This document shows, piece after piece, positions 1-10,794 of a stretch of 40,759 nucleotides of DNA. Origin of the DNA: Lingula anatina. Taxonomy: Eukaryota > Brachiopoda > Lingulata > Lingulida > Lingulidae. A program made the translations under genes and the position numbers. Below the pieces are notes generated by a model, which worked only from the letters and a program-made list of their open reading frames with translations, was not told the DNA's origin and searched no databases. The number at the start of each line of letters is the position of its first letter. Within the stretch, counting starts at the first letter, position 1. Location: positions 1-40,759 of the forward strand of contig NW_019773573.1 in NCBI RefSeq assembly GCF_001039355.2, given 5' to 3'.

Positions 1-3
1 GTT

Positions 4-9
4 TTTATT
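4..9 (-). terminator. Candidate polyadenylation signal AATAAA
   Basis: AATAAA read on the minus strand lies about 180 nt beyond the stop codon at 187-189. This fits a short 3' UTR for a transcript ending with the transmembrane exon. The sequence is AT-rich, so chance occurrence is possible. Confidence 0.45.
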
Positions 10-186
10 CGGTTAAAAAAAACAAAAATATATAAATATATAATTATGAGTAACTTAATATGACAAACACAAAAACTGATCATGGCTTTACTGGAAATCC
101 TATTTCTGGGTAAACACCGTAAAGATATTTTAACAATTCACTTGAAACAATTCTCACAAAAGACTCTTCAAAGATATGATCATTAT

Positions 187-489
187 TCATAAATGATTGG
201 TGGTCCAAAACAACTGACCATTGTCATTACTGCCCTGCCTGTGGACTCTCAAATGTCCATTATCACCATTCCTGTGCGGGTTGGCAGTATAGCGCACCAG
301 GGGCTCGGGGGTCGGTTTCGGCTTGAAGGGCCCCTTTTTAGCTCTCTTTAGGTAGAACAGGACAGATGCCAGAATGATGACCACAAAGGCACACCCGGCT
401 CCGGCCCCAATGCCCACCACCATGATGGAGCTGGACACTTGCATGTATCGCAGAGAACCGATGTTGAACTTTAAGTTGCCCACTGTCAC
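187..489 (-). CDS. MET-like: MET-like last visible exon: TM helix and short cytoplasmic tail
   Basis: 100 codons and a stop. VTVGNLKFNIGSLRY is the final IPT strand. Residues about 22-47 form a transmembrane helix rich in G, A, V and I, followed by the stop-transfer group LKRAKK. The tail holds PTPEPLVRYTANPH (compare LVRY in the MET juxtamembrane) and ends TTNHL. No kinase sequence follows. A weak donor (AATG then gtgata, exon end 267) could bypass the stop. Confidence 0.8.
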   Translation of the reverse strand: MTVGNLKFNIGSLRYMQVSSSIMVVGIGAGAGCAFVVIILASVLFYLKRAKKGPFKPKPTPEPLVRYTANPHRNGDNGHLRVHRQGSNDNGQLFWTTNHL

Positions 490-3400
490 CTGTTGAAAAT
501 ACATAATTAAGAAGTAATGACCAAACTTCTTTATGCTACCATATCTCGTACTTATTTTTTTTTTAAATTGTACGTTAAAAACATGTTGGCAGTTGATTCC
601 ATCCCTATGAAAATACTGAAAAGGTTATAAAAAACCAATTCCTTGTCCAAAAATGTAAGGGTTTCTAACTCTTTTCAACTTGGCGTTTATTTTGGTCTTC
701 AACATTAAAACAGGGATAATCTCCACTCGATCAACACACAACACCAGGTTAGAAAGCATGGGTCCTTTTTTTCCACAAAACATACCAGGGATTCATGACC
801 TTACTATTAACAAAATGCGTACCTTGACTGGATAAAGAGGCTCATTGGGGCCGACCTGTGCTGGCTTATTGCCTGGTTTACATAATAAGTAGTTGGACTC
901 AAGGGCGGTCACAGTACATGGCGCCGAACCGACAGTCACACTTACATCACCAATGTTGTGGACCAGATGAAGATACTTGCCCTGATGTGAAAAAATAGAT
1001 TAATTGCCCCTTTCCACACTAATGAATACAACTGCTACAGACTTGACAAGTTTTCAAAAGCTAGAAATGCATTTACACACTGGTAACCGAAAAACACCCC
1101 TTGAAAACAAGTACATTAGTTCTTCATAGCTCAAAATGACAAACACACTTATGATTAACATAACTCCTATCATAATACGCAATTTATATTTTTACAAGGC
1201 TTGAACTTGCATTAACACAATGGCAAATGTAAGAAAAAAATTGATACATCTAATATGGCGATTTACAAGATTACCACTTACATTTATCCTAATCTGCTCA
1301 TCATCAATGGAAAATGAATTGGGGCTGTCTGTGAAAGCATTGTAGACTGGATCGGGATATATCTGTAGAGGGCTCAGTTTCGGATGAGTCTGGGAGAAAT
1401 TCCGCAATTTACTCACTCCATCCATTAAAAACCAAATATCGGCCGTAGTAGGTCTGGCTGGTGTTGGTGCAATTGCGATGAGATGGGTGACGTTTGGGGT
1501 CACGCATTTCATACTGAGGCCATCGTTTGCAGCTACACATGCCTGCAAGTAAACGCCCAAGTGAATGTTGTATTGCTTTTCTTGTCATTGTTGAACCATT
1601 TCTTCAAACTTTCAATTTAAAAATTTCAAAGTTTTAATTAATGTTAAAATATGCTATAAAAATCCTGATATCACTTTGAGTTGCACATAAATGATTTAAA
1701 CTATGTTTCAGTACACATACAACATTATTTGCAGTTGAACAGGTGATTATGTGCCTTGCTCATAATATGAAAATACTGATTCTTCAAAATATATGACCTC
1801 TGCATAAGGCAGCAATTAAAGACAAAATGAAACATTTCACAGGATAAAAAACAGATGTTTAAAAATCTTCACAACTTTATTACAAAAGCATACTGATACA
1901 CTTACGAATGGAGCAGTAGTGGTTTTCTGTGGCAAGGACAATCCCATTCTTGGATTTGCCACCACGTTCAGGTAGGTACCACGTACTGTTATTGTGGTGC
2001 CGCCACTAGTACAGAAAAAGAAAAATGAAAAAATGCCTAGAGCTTTAAGGTTAGATGGTGAAGATAATGAATTAAACTGTCAAGTTTGCTATTTATTTTC
2101 AAACAAATTATTTTTTTAATGAAACTTACCTTTAAGTTAATCATAAAATCATTCTTTGAGTTATTTTTTAAAACAAATTAATATTCTTACTATCAAAAAC
2201 TTATTTCACAATTTTCATGCTCCGAATCATGTTTTATCATAATCACCTTAAGGTACTTAATCTTGGTGATATAGACGTTATGGTCGGATCTTCTTTATAA
2301 GTGTAGCGCAAGTTTCTATCACTCAATACAGCACCATCTATGAAGACCTCAAGGCGGCCACTGCCAATGTCATTTGAGTTATTTTTTAAAACAAATTAAT
2401 ATTCTTACTATCAAAAACTTATTTCACAATTTTCATGCTCCGAATCATGTTTTATCATAATCACCTTAAGGTACTTAATCTTGGTGATATAGACGTTATG
2501 GTCGGATCTTCTTTATAAGTGTAGCGCAAGTTTCTATCACTCAATACAGCACCATCTATGAAGACCTCAAGGCGGCCACTGCCAATGTCACGTTTTCTCC
2601 TCACCAGGTAGCGCCTGATGTACTTGTTCATGACAGTCATGTTCCAAGATGTGGTGGTGCACTTTATGCTATCTGACAGCGTGCTAAGATAAAAGATCCA
2701 AATGCATTTTTATTAATTTATATACTGGACATTATATGCAAATTTCATAGTAAATGGTTTTTAAATTAATAGACAGTTTTTTATGTTTTTGTGTGCTTTT
2801 AATCTTACAATGATGTAAAATAAGCCCCACAAGATTTTAAAGTGAAAAATAAACTGATTTAATATCTTTAAAATGAATCTGACTTGTAAAATAATACAAT
2901 TTTTATGGACTTTTATTCATGGAAAAATGTTATTCTAAAGCTATATGATCACAATTTACTACTACAAACATAATGTCACAAATATAAATGACAAAACACT
3001 CATAAGTTAATTCTGATACTTTGACCCTCTGTCCTCTGTAATATTTCAAGCATTTCAACTGTCTTCGACATATGGCATAAAATTTGTTATGAAAATGTAC
3101 TTATATATTCAAAAAATCATAGAAAATGAAAATCTTTTATACAGTAAAAAAAGGCATCCTTTCCCAAAACAGCCAAAGCCCTGCATGCCTCCTTCTATGG
3201 AATAACACCAAAATCAGAACCATGAAAAACTTAGACTTCAGTTTGTCTTGACCAGTACCTGTGTATAACACATGGCAGGTTCGCCACTGTGACCGCCTGC
3301 CGAGATCCTATGTTCAAATTCCTTCCCTTGATCAAAATATCGGTACCACCAGATTGGGGCCCATATTTGGGAGTAAGTGAGGAAACGGAAGGTTGCTAAA

Positions 3401-5924
3401 CAAAACAACAGCAAAAGCGAGAATTTTACAACTAGGAATCGTTTCAATATTTTCTGTGGTATGCAGTGTAATTTTTTTTTACTTCCATGTGTTAGAGTTG
3501 CAATTTTTATTTCAAAAGTAGATGGTATTTTTTAAATTTGTTTTTTTGTTTTAAGTGCTTTCATTTTTTGCATATCTTCAGTGTCAGATGAGAAGGGAGC
3601 GTTTCAATCTTATTACACTTTCGATAGTGAGAGCTTGTTAAAAGGGCAGGAATGAAATGTTAAAACAACCAAAATGCAAAGGGGGTACAATTATGTACTG
3701 TCTCCTTTTTTTTTCTTTTTTGCTTTTAAAACTTTTTTATATCCAAAAAATAAACCTGAAGTGTTGATTATATGCCTTTTAAAGCATGTACAATACTTTG
3801 TCCTGGATGCTTTTGAATATTGAAACGATTCAGAAGAAAGGACACAACAAAACAAGAGAATTATGACAAATAAAATCAAAATTAATATCATTTCAAACAA
3901 TTTCTAGTATAATCATAAAACATTAAACAGACCACCAGTTTTAAAAAAACCAAAACAATTCCTCAAAAGCAACACAAGTAAAATAACTAAATTTAAATCT
4001 CCACTAAGATAGCCATGCAATTAGGGCATATCACAACAAATAATTAAATGCAGTTCAAATCATAAATTATAAATCTGATAAAACACTTTGTAAGTATACA
4101 TTGTTCATGTAAATTTGGTAAATAAGAGCCTAATTATTTAGGTGTCACATTAAAAATTCTGTGCAACTGTCTTCAGTGGACCCATATATACTTGCAAGCT
4201 TGTACATTTCAAATCTTTAATTTCTGTTAGGTTTTTTTGTCTTATGCTTAATATTCAATTCCAAGTAAATATGCATATCCAACTGGAAAAAAGCAGAGTT
4301 GAATGGGGGCATACTCAATGTGGAACCCAATGAATAGGTGCTGTTAGCATTGCTTCACATCAAAGTCTAAAGACAGTTTGTTTAAATACAAAAATGCCTC
4401 CCCCTGCCCCCAAGAATTTTTTTTTTCATGAATGATATAAAACTTCTGAACAGAAAGATTTACAAATATTAACAACATACTTACAAGGTTATGGGCACTA
4501 TGACAGTAATGTAAATTTAAGTCTAATTACACCTCACACAGGTCTTACCTTGTATGCAAAGACATGCTGCGAACGCGCCTGGCCTTCGATCAGATACTTG
4601 ACAATTGTCTTTGTTCTATCAACAACTCGAACATACACTTCTCTATCTATTTCTCCTTTGGCCGAGACACCAGTGGTGCACAGAATTCTGGGGAGAAAAA
4701 TAGAATTCAGAGATACATTTTGATTTCTTCCACTAAATTGATGCTTTCGATTGCAGATGTATGTATGTACACTATCAGTATGTGTAAGTTGATCTAACTC
4801 TGCAGGGACTCTTGCTAAGTGTAATCAGCTTGACTGAATGACATCCCTCCTCTTGTTTACAATGTACTTGAACAATCACCAGCTCTCCTGTATTTTACTT
4901 AACCACAGGAAGAGGCACGCACTCAGCAAAAATCCTTGTGGAGTTGGATCAATCTATGTAGAGATAATTTGTCTATGGGAATGGGGTCTATGACAGAATA
5001 TCAAAAAAAAAATCAGAGGTCTCTGCAAACTCTCCTCTTTCATCAGCATGCCTCTGCCATTATCTTTAATTATAATTTCACCAATTCACAGGCAATGGCC
5101 GAGAAATATTGATAAAAGAGCTCAGACATTCCAGTGACCTTTGACCCCAAGGTTGCAGGTGCCCCCTCACCTTGAGGAATCCTTGTAAGTGACATTACAC
5201 GTTGTGTCGGCAATCTTCACTTCCACCACTGCCTGGCTCTGATTGGAGCCAAAATCTCGCCCCTGTATGGTCATTTGTGTACCACCTTGGACAGGTCCAG
5301 TTTGTGGGGTGACCTGTGGAGTGGACATTTTTTATCAATGATTAATTGTCCATACAAAAAAAATCGACCCACCTGGCAATTTTTCTCCATGATAGAAAGT
5401 CAAAGAGGACAAACTTTCAATATGGCATTAAATCTCACAAATATGTTTTACCATCTATCTTTTACAAGTAATTCATGTTTTCATTTTACATGCTTGGTAA
5501 GGGTCAATGACATGTTAAAAGAGCGGATGAGAAGGTGCAATGCTTGTATAATGATTCAATAAAACAACCGACAAAAAAAAAAACAGACAAAAAAAAAACA
5601 AAGGATTCAAAAGATAAATTAAATTCTATGTAATAACCCACATTGTAAAATTGTCACCATAATGAAACATGCAGGTGAAATGTTTTAAAATTTTAAAATT
5701 ATTACTATGAGCAATTTTCTGATTAAGATATCAAATGTTCTTACAGAATAGATGAGCGGTGCACAGCTATCCTTGGTCCATCTCTTGAAGCACTCTTGCC
5801 TCATCTTGCACTCGCCTTGCCCCAACTCGTTGGCACACCAACCACAATTCAGAGGATCTGAAGCTGTCACACATTCTGAACATTCGTTGTACACCTTACA
5901 AGACTCTAGGGGGAATTTTGTGAT
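187..5924 (-). CDS. MET-like: MET/RON-like receptor (plexin/MET superfamily), PSI-IPT-TM part; eight exons
   Basis: Joined exons 5745-5924, 5171-5313, 4549-4687, 3259-3395, 2465-2683, 1906-2005, 1282-1542 and 823-981, then 187-489, give 546 codons with every GT-AG junction in phase. Domain order is PSI with eight cysteines and CGWC, four IPT/TIG domains, a transmembrane helix and a 53-residue tail. The family recognises scatter-factor or semaphorin-type ligands at the cell surface. Matches recalled from MET rather than plexin: the exon opens ITKFPL (MET ITKIPL); a CAPLIYSVTP run follows the PSI; SLTPKYGPQSGG resembles MET ISPKYGP; LVRY follows the helix as in the MET juxtamembrane segment. 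The sema domain expected upstream is not visible. The frame stops at 187 without a kinase or a plexin GAP domain, and AATAAA lies at 4-9. Either this is a kinase-less form or a weak donor (after 267) leads to exons outside the window. A plexin-like protein is the alternative. Confidence 0.82.
823..981 (-). CDS. MET-like: MET-like exon: IPT4
   Basis: 159 nt, 53 codons, phase 0 on both sides. It contains VTVGSAPCTVTALESNYLLC, the typical cysteine pair and strand pattern of the membrane-proximal IPT in MET and plexins. The acceptor is tcacatcag and the donor gtacgc. Confidence 0.87.
1282..1542 (-). CDS. MET-like: MET-like exon: end of IPT3, start of IPT4
   Basis: 261 nt, phase 0 on both sides, 87 codons. 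It begins ACVAAN and has a second cysteine in MKCVTPNVTH, pairing as in IPT3. IWFLMDGV then matches the MET FFMLDG strand, and IYPDPVYNAF opens IPT4. The acceptor is tacttgcag and the donor gtaagtgg. Confidence 0.87.
1906..2005 (-). CDS. MET-like: MET-like exon: IPT3 middle
   Basis: 100 nt, phase 2 in and phase 0 out. It reads SGGTTITVRGTYLNVVANPR, matching the IPT glycine-glycine turn and the 'LN.V..PRM' stretch of MET IPT3. The acceptor is tctgtactag and the donor gtaagtg. Confidence 0.87.
2155..2590. repeat. Perfect 218-bp tandem duplication
   Basis: Positions 2155-2372 and 2373-2590 appear identical by eye. The unit covers intron sequence, a splice donor and 126 nt of an IPT exon. Confidence 0.95.
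2247..2372 (-). pseudogene. Duplicated partial IPT exon without acceptor
   Basis: This is a second, identical copy of the 3' part of the exon at 2465-2683, including its donor, created by a 218-bp tandem duplication. No AG acceptor precedes it: the sequence just upstream is the duplicated intron tail. It is probably not spliced in, or it is an assembly artefact. Confidence 0.75.
2465..2683 (-). CDS. MET-like: MET-like exon: end of IPT2 and start of IPT3
   Basis: 219 nt, phase 2 in and out. It carries the IPT2 cysteine (SIKCTT), a basic run (YLVRRKRDIG), the strand LEVFIDG and the IPT3 start DPTITSISPRLSTLR. The acceptor is ttttatcttag and the donor gtgatt. RRKR followed by D could be a furin-type site, which is inference only. 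The downstream 126 nt of the exon is repeated intact at 2247-2372. Confidence 0.86.
3259..3395 (-). CDS. MET-like: MET-like exon: IPT2
   Basis: 137 nt, phase 0 in and phase 2 out. The reading SLTPKYGPQSGGTDILIKG is a clear IPT start and is close to the second IPT of MET. The acceptor is ttgtttag and the donor gtactgg. The longest ATG-started ORF over this exon is in another frame and is spurious. Confidence 0.88.
4549..4687 (-). CDS. MET-like: MET-like exon: IPT1, second half
   Basis: 139 nt, phase 2 in and phase 0 out. The start (ILCTTG) supplies the partner cysteine of IPT1. The end, HVFAYK, is the terminal beta strand before the next IPT. The acceptor is ttctccccag and the donor gtaagacc. 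Confidence 0.85.
5171..5313 (-). CDS. MET-like: MET-like exon: IPT1, first half
   Basis: 143 nt, phase 0 in and phase 2 out. It contains the IPT signature TPQTGPVQGGTQMTIQGRDF and a Cys in the DTTCNVT segment. The acceptor is ctccacag and the donor gtgagg. N-glycosylation sequons NQS and NVT are present, as expected for an ectodomain. Confidence 0.88.
5745..5924 (-). CDS. MET-like: MET-like exon: end of sema linker plus PSI domain
   Basis: The exon has 60 codons and phase 0 at both ends. The acceptor is tattttccag and the donor gtaagaac. Cysteines at exon residues 9, 15, 18, 27, 30, 39, 45 and 54 give the full PSI set of eight, with CGWC at 27-30. It begins ITKFPLESC, the usual link from a sema beta-propeller into the PSI. 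It ends CAPLIYS, the start of the first IPT strand. Confidence 0.88.
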
Positions 5925-5977
5925 CTGGAAAATAATAGGAGCAATCAGATTTAATATATGATTGATTTATTTATACC

Positions 5978-5978
<1 letters not shown>

Positions 5979-6038
<60 letters not shown>
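5979..6038. repeat. (ATT)n microsatellite
   Basis: About 20 uninterrupted ATT units just upstream of the PSI exon's intron end. Confidence 0.97.
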
Positions 6039-7488
6039 GGAGAGGAAGGGGCATTGTCCAAGGAGAAAATCAAATCTATTTTCCTTTAAACAGCTGAACC
6101 TAAAAAACATTAATCAATATATGGCATTAATATAAAAGATTTAAGTGGGGGACACAAGATAAGTATCAAGCATTCAGGTCCAACATAATGAAAACAAGTC
6201 CCTATAGATGGCAGCACAATATAAATTATTCCATACAGTCCCAATACCAAGTTTGTTGCTACATAAGAACAGTACCTACTACTGTACAGATATTGTGTCC
6301 TTACACTGCAGTTTATCATGTTACAAGTATACAATATGATAAATATTAAAGTTTAAGACAGCCAGTGTTAGTTTTGACTTAATGCAACCCACATTCACTG
6401 CCAAATGCAATAAGGACATAGGACCAAAGCAATAATTTTCCATTCTACATTCTTTCTCTGACATTCTGACAGGTCTTGCCTTATGCCTGGGACAACTTCA
6501 AAGAAAATATCTGGGCCAGTCACACCACACCCATGATGAATTCAAATAGCTGCAATTTCAAAAGACTTCCTGAAGTATATAGAACCTAACCAGAGATAAA
6601 CAAAAACATAAAAAATATGTTCAAACACAAGTAATTGTGTGGAGATGACTGATGGGAAAATGTTGACCTTCCCTATAAAACAAGCTGAAATCTTTCTTTT
6701 TTTTTTAATGTAATTTCCACATGCATCATCAGACACAAAAATGGGAGTAAGTCCAATGATATCTGCTATTCTAATTTGATAAAATAAACATAAATAACAA
6801 TGTACAAAATCCTTAAATATGAAGACAGCAAATGTTTTTGCCCATATTACTGCCTATTCAGTGATAGCCTACATAAAACCTTATTAAAACATCGAAAATT
6901 ATAAGTCCTATTTTGTTAAATCTATCTATGCAATGACATAAAGATATGCATGTGACTTCAAGTCAGTGGTAAAATGAGACAATGATAAGGAAATTAGGAG
7001 GGTGAAAAAAAAGTGAAAAAGAAAAGAAAAAAAAAGAGAGAAATTCTAGCATGTACACTATGGAGCCTGAAAGCAGTAGGTGTCACGAACCACCTGACCC
7101 TTATCTTCCATGGCTGCTCCAGTGCACTCTAATTCACAATTTTGGGAAACTTTACAAACAGGATTGCTTGTGGTTAATATCTTTTTGTATTATCATCCAA
7201 AGTGGTCTAGATTTAAGGGTTAACCACCCCCAAAAAGACACTCCCATTTTCTCCGCCATTGCCAGGCAATCATAAAAGCCCACTTGTCACAAACATGTGG
7301 AAATAGAGCCAGTTTAAATCAGTAAAATTCCATCAACATTAAAAGAACAAGTATCAACATAAAAATCACCCGTGTTATCTTCAACAACAAAAATACCAAA
7401 AACTAAAATATACTTTGCCTATAAATATGATGTTTGGTTGGACTGGGATTGATAATTACCCGTTACATCTTGTTGCTTGTCAATTCTA

Positions 7489-7757
7489 TGAGTAATTACT
7501 CCATCTTTTCAATTGGCAAAAAAAAAAAAAAAATCAAACTTTAAAATACATGATTTTATTATCACAAAATTATATTTTCAAATAGCATTTGTGGTGCTTT
7601 TACTGCATATATAGAGAAGATCTAGAGAGTAGCCTGCTTGTTAATTTTGTTGCTACCACTCAATGTCCTAATTTTTAAATTTCATGACTTAAAAAAATAC
7701 AGTTTCTGTGACATTCACAATTTTCCCCCCATTAAAAAGATCATGTAATTACAGAAT
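7489..7757. mobile_element. Foldback/MITE-like element, family 1 copy A
   Basis: The ends are inverted: gtaattactccatcttttca on the left, and the reverse complement of the right end reads gtaattacatgatcttttta. The internal segment (gctaccactcaatgtcctaa, then a poly-A-containing stretch and cacaattttcccccc) recurs at 29408-29668 in the opposite orientation and at 37600-37695. There is no coding capacity, so it looks like a non-autonomous DNA transposon. Confidence 0.7.
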
Positions 7758-8217
7758 ATCTATATCAGGGTGATGCAGGATATGCAGACACAGAAGATAT
7801 GACTTAGGAAATTTTGAAACACACAATTAACATACTTAAAATACGTACACAAATTAGTTTTGGCTGTTAGTGCTCATTTGGTGTGTAACTCTAGCAGGGA
7901 GGACAAAATGACATCATGTTTTGGGGGCAGTTGTGTTTCAAATTTATGTGTTCAAGTGGCAAGGGCGTATTTCCTTAATTCTTGGCAAAGAGTGAGATGA
8001 AATATTTTCGTTAGCAAATGTTCTTTCGTAACAAAATTACTTTTTTATATCCTTTGCTTTGATGTCGATCAAACGTCTTCTTTCGTTTGCATTTAATGGA
8101 GGTGACAATTACCCCGAGTATCAAGGAAGTCAGAGCTAGATCAGCATCACCATGAAAACTGCTATTCCATCATCCTCAGGCCACATAAATAATATTTGCC
8201 ATAATATGCTAGCACAA

Positions 8218-8420
8218 ACCTTAGATTTGGGAGCAAAAATGTCCAAATTAACAACTCGAGACACGAATTAAGTACCCCAATGTGAAATTAGTGGGCATCA
8301 ACAAAGCACCAGAGTGGTTTCTGTGTCCTAATTATAATGATGTGCTCATGGGTACTAATTTTGTGTTCAGGTACTTAATTTGTGGCTTGAGTCATAAATT
8401 TGGTCACAAATCTGAGGCCC
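8218..8420. mobile_element. Foldback element with imperfect inverted arms
   Basis: The left arm ttagatttgggagcaaaaat...cacgaattaagtacc pairs with the right arm. The right arm's reverse complement reads cagatttgtgaccaaattta...cacaaattaagtacc. Arms are about 85 bp with many mismatches. It is non-coding and an old MITE-type insertion is likely. Confidence 0.6.
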
Positions 8421-8922
8421 AAGTTCGCAAACTCCTAATCCATTTTTAAGGCCTGATCCTTAACACAGGGATGGGTTTGCAAATGTTTCTTCATAGCCAA
8501 AATTTCAATTTTATTCTGTCATTCTATCATTGTACAACTAGTGTCAAGTCAAATAGAAAGTAGCAGTGACAACTGGCAATTGGTGCCGAAAACAATTCTC
8601 TTGCAATTAACTTCTAGACACTGGTGTCAATATGCATTACGGAAACATAACTGGCACTTTTAACAGCCAATTCAGCTGACAAATCTGATTAAAAATTATT
8701 TTAAATTCTAGTTTAACCTAGTCTCCCACTGAAGCTGGTGCAAAAATCAGAAGTGGTGGTTGTTCACATAATAAGACAACATTATAAAAGATCTCTAATG
8801 AGCATGTGTCTGAATCTAAGGTTTTCCGTGAAACACATGCATTTATTTGATAGTATAGAACATTGTAAAGTTATTTATTAAAGACCCTTCAGTAACCAAT
8901 AATTTAGCATATAAAGTCAAAA

Positions 8923-8929
<7 letters not shown>

Positions 8930-8970
<41 letters not shown>
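8930..8970. repeat. (GA)n microsatellite
   Basis: About 20 GA units without interruption. Confidence 0.97.
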
Positions 8971-8973
<3 letters not shown>

Positions 8974-9942
8974 CAGAAATGAATAAGTAAATTATTATAC
9001 AGGGACAGAAGGGGGGTTTGAGGGGGAGGGGGGGGCCAAATTAAATCTCAAGTCTGTTATATGCATCAATGTAGCTGCCAAATAATGTACACCACAGGAA
9101 ATCTGGGCCATAAACAAACCAAAGTACACTATAATAGCAGGCACCCACACAAGACTGTATGCAACCAATTAATAACAGAGCAATTGTAGATATTTATCTA
9201 CTCCCACTATTTCCCCTTTTTTCCTTCAAATAAATAATGTTCAAACTTAATTAAAGCCCCAAGCTTGTTTTTAAGGCATCTACAAAACTCAGAGCAGCAT
9301 GTCTGGTTGTAATATATAACAGTAAATCAGTGTTTTGGCAAAAAAACTTCCCATATAATTTTGGCAGCCATTTTATTTCCTAATCTCATTTCCTGGGCTC
9401 ATGCAATGAGTGTTTTCTTGATAACAAATTTTCAGTAGAATTTTTGTTCTGGCTTAACTAAATCAAGACATAAAACTGACCCCTAAAGTTTTTTAAAATT
9501 AATTTTACTGTTAGTGACTTAAGGGATAATGTGATTGTTTCTGAGCTTCTTTCAGGCAAGGATAACTTGACAATAACACCACTGTATTCCTCTTTGAAAA
9601 TAAATTTACGGGAGAATTCCGGGGATGTATTGGCGCCAGGTCTTAACCTGCTTTGTTTGAGGACACGAATCGAGTTCTTATCAAATGTTCTTCTCAGCAA
9701 TGTAGCGTCCATTTAGGGACCAAGGTCAGCTAACACAAGGATGAATAAGTTGCTGTAAAAGTGATGGAGTTAACAGTTCTTGGTAACCTGTTATAGATAG
9801 ACAGGTTGAGGTGATTGTGATCTTTTTATATATATAAATCTAAACCTTGGAAATTTTACCTTAATTATAAAATTAAAGGCCATACATTTATACCCTACAT
9901 ATATTTAGCCATCAAACATGTCCTACTGCTAAACATATCCAG

Positions 9943-10095
9943 GCAAATTTCCCGCTGGGTGGGATTGATATAACGATTGATATAACGTTATCTGATGTTG
10001 ACACAACTTTCAAATCAAACGTTTATTCAATGTCTTTTCAACGTTATGGTTCAACGTTGTTTCAACGTTAAAACAACATAATTTGCCCGCTGGGT
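9943..10095. mobile_element. CAACGTT-rich repeat bounded by CCCGCTGGGT
   Basis: Two direct copies of tttgcccgctgggt-like sequence (9943-9960 and 10081-10095) bracket a segment with several CAACGTT/AACGTT motifs. A related fragment (cccagcagacaaacgac ... gttgaatcaacgtt) occurs at 29175-29220. It resembles a short dispersed repeat. The class is not determined. Confidence 0.5.
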
Positions 10096-10432
10096 ATGTA
10101 CATACTTAAGAGAGAGAGAGAGGGGGGGTCCCATTGGGGAGGGGAGGGGGAGAGGTAGTGATCACAGTTCCCGCAAATAGAATCAACATTCACAAATCAC
10201 ATTAAATAAACTTTATTCATACGTCACTTACAATGCGCGTCGAAGATCCTGAAAACCACGGATCAGCGGGTATAATGATTTCGTTTCAAAAGGGCGGAGA
10301 TTAAAAAGCCGAATTCATAAGTCACGGAAATGGGGTGCTTAATGAATCACGCAAAACGAAATTAACGTTTCACGCATCTCAGGAAATAAAAAGTGACTTT
10401 CACGGGTAACGGAAATAACAAACGGACCCTCA

Positions 10433-10480
10433 GAGAGAGAGAGAGAGAGAGAGAAAGAAAGAGAGAGAGAGAGAGAGCGA
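10433..10480. repeat. (GA)n tract at intron start
   Basis: GA dinucleotides with a few AAAG interruptions. On the minus strand this is a CT tract immediately after the donor of the exon at 10486-10628. It generates spurious Ser/Leu ORFs. Confidence 0.95.
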
Positions 10481-10485
10481 CTTAC

Positions 10486-10628
10486 AGTTTCTCTCTTGCT
10501 CCCCACATGTTGAATTAATACTGGATTGCAAGCTTTCTGCCGTCCCTCTGAAAAGCCTAGCAACTTCCGGATCGCACGAATCTCTGCTCGCTACCTCTTC
10601 GATACATTCAATAACTCTCGGGTAAATG
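10486..10628 (-). CDS. Candidate internal exon of a cysteine-containing secreted protein
   Basis: 143 nt between acceptor tctactttttag and donor gtaagtcg. Only one of the three frames is open (47 codons, phase 2 in, phase 1 out). It reads IYPRVIECIEEVASRDSCDP and continues to NSTCGEQERN. Three cysteines, one NST sequon and helical character suggest an extracellular helical module. No family was recognised. It lies 2 kb downstream of the signal-peptide exon at 12631-12688 and on the same strand. The phases do not allow a direct join to exon 1 or to the PSI exon at 5924, so at least one more exon is needed on each side. Confidence 0.5.
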
Positions 10629-10645
10629 CTAAAAAGTAGAAGCAA

Positions 10646-10681
10646 AATAATAATAATGATGATAACAACAACAACAACAAC

Positions 10682-10735
<54 letters not shown>
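10646..10735. repeat. (AAT)n/(AAC)n microsatellite
   Basis: A trinucleotide tract of AAT with an AAC block. It produces the poly-Ile/Val pseudo-ORF on the minus strand, which is not a gene. Confidence 0.95.
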
Positions 10736-10794
10736 TATAAACAGAGTGGTATTCCTAGGAATGGACGTCCGGGGTCCCATATGATTAGTGCAAG

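Larger units (their letters stand above)
5925..10485. other. Non-coding stretch upstream of PSI exon
   Basis: No convincing coding exon was found, and in particular no sema-domain exon. It holds an (ATT)n tract at 5979-6038, a (GA)n tract at 8930-8970, foldback elements at 7489-7757 and 8218-8420, a CAACGTT-rich element at 9943-10095 and a stretch open on both strands at 9458-9716. Confidence 0.6.

Noticed and set aside
4564-5562. Plus-strand ORFs of 77 and 95 codons
   Set aside because: They are shadows of MET-like IPT exons read on the wrong strand.
10211-10260. 17-nt exon GATCTTCGACGCGCATT with a good donor downstream of exon 10486-10628
   Set aside because: Joined to that exon it makes an immediate TGA, and nothing else supports it.
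10430-10780. 116-codon ORF with long Ile/Val and Ser/Leu runs
   Set aside because: The runs are translations of (AAT)n and (GA)n microsatellites. Only the 143-nt exon inside it is plausible.
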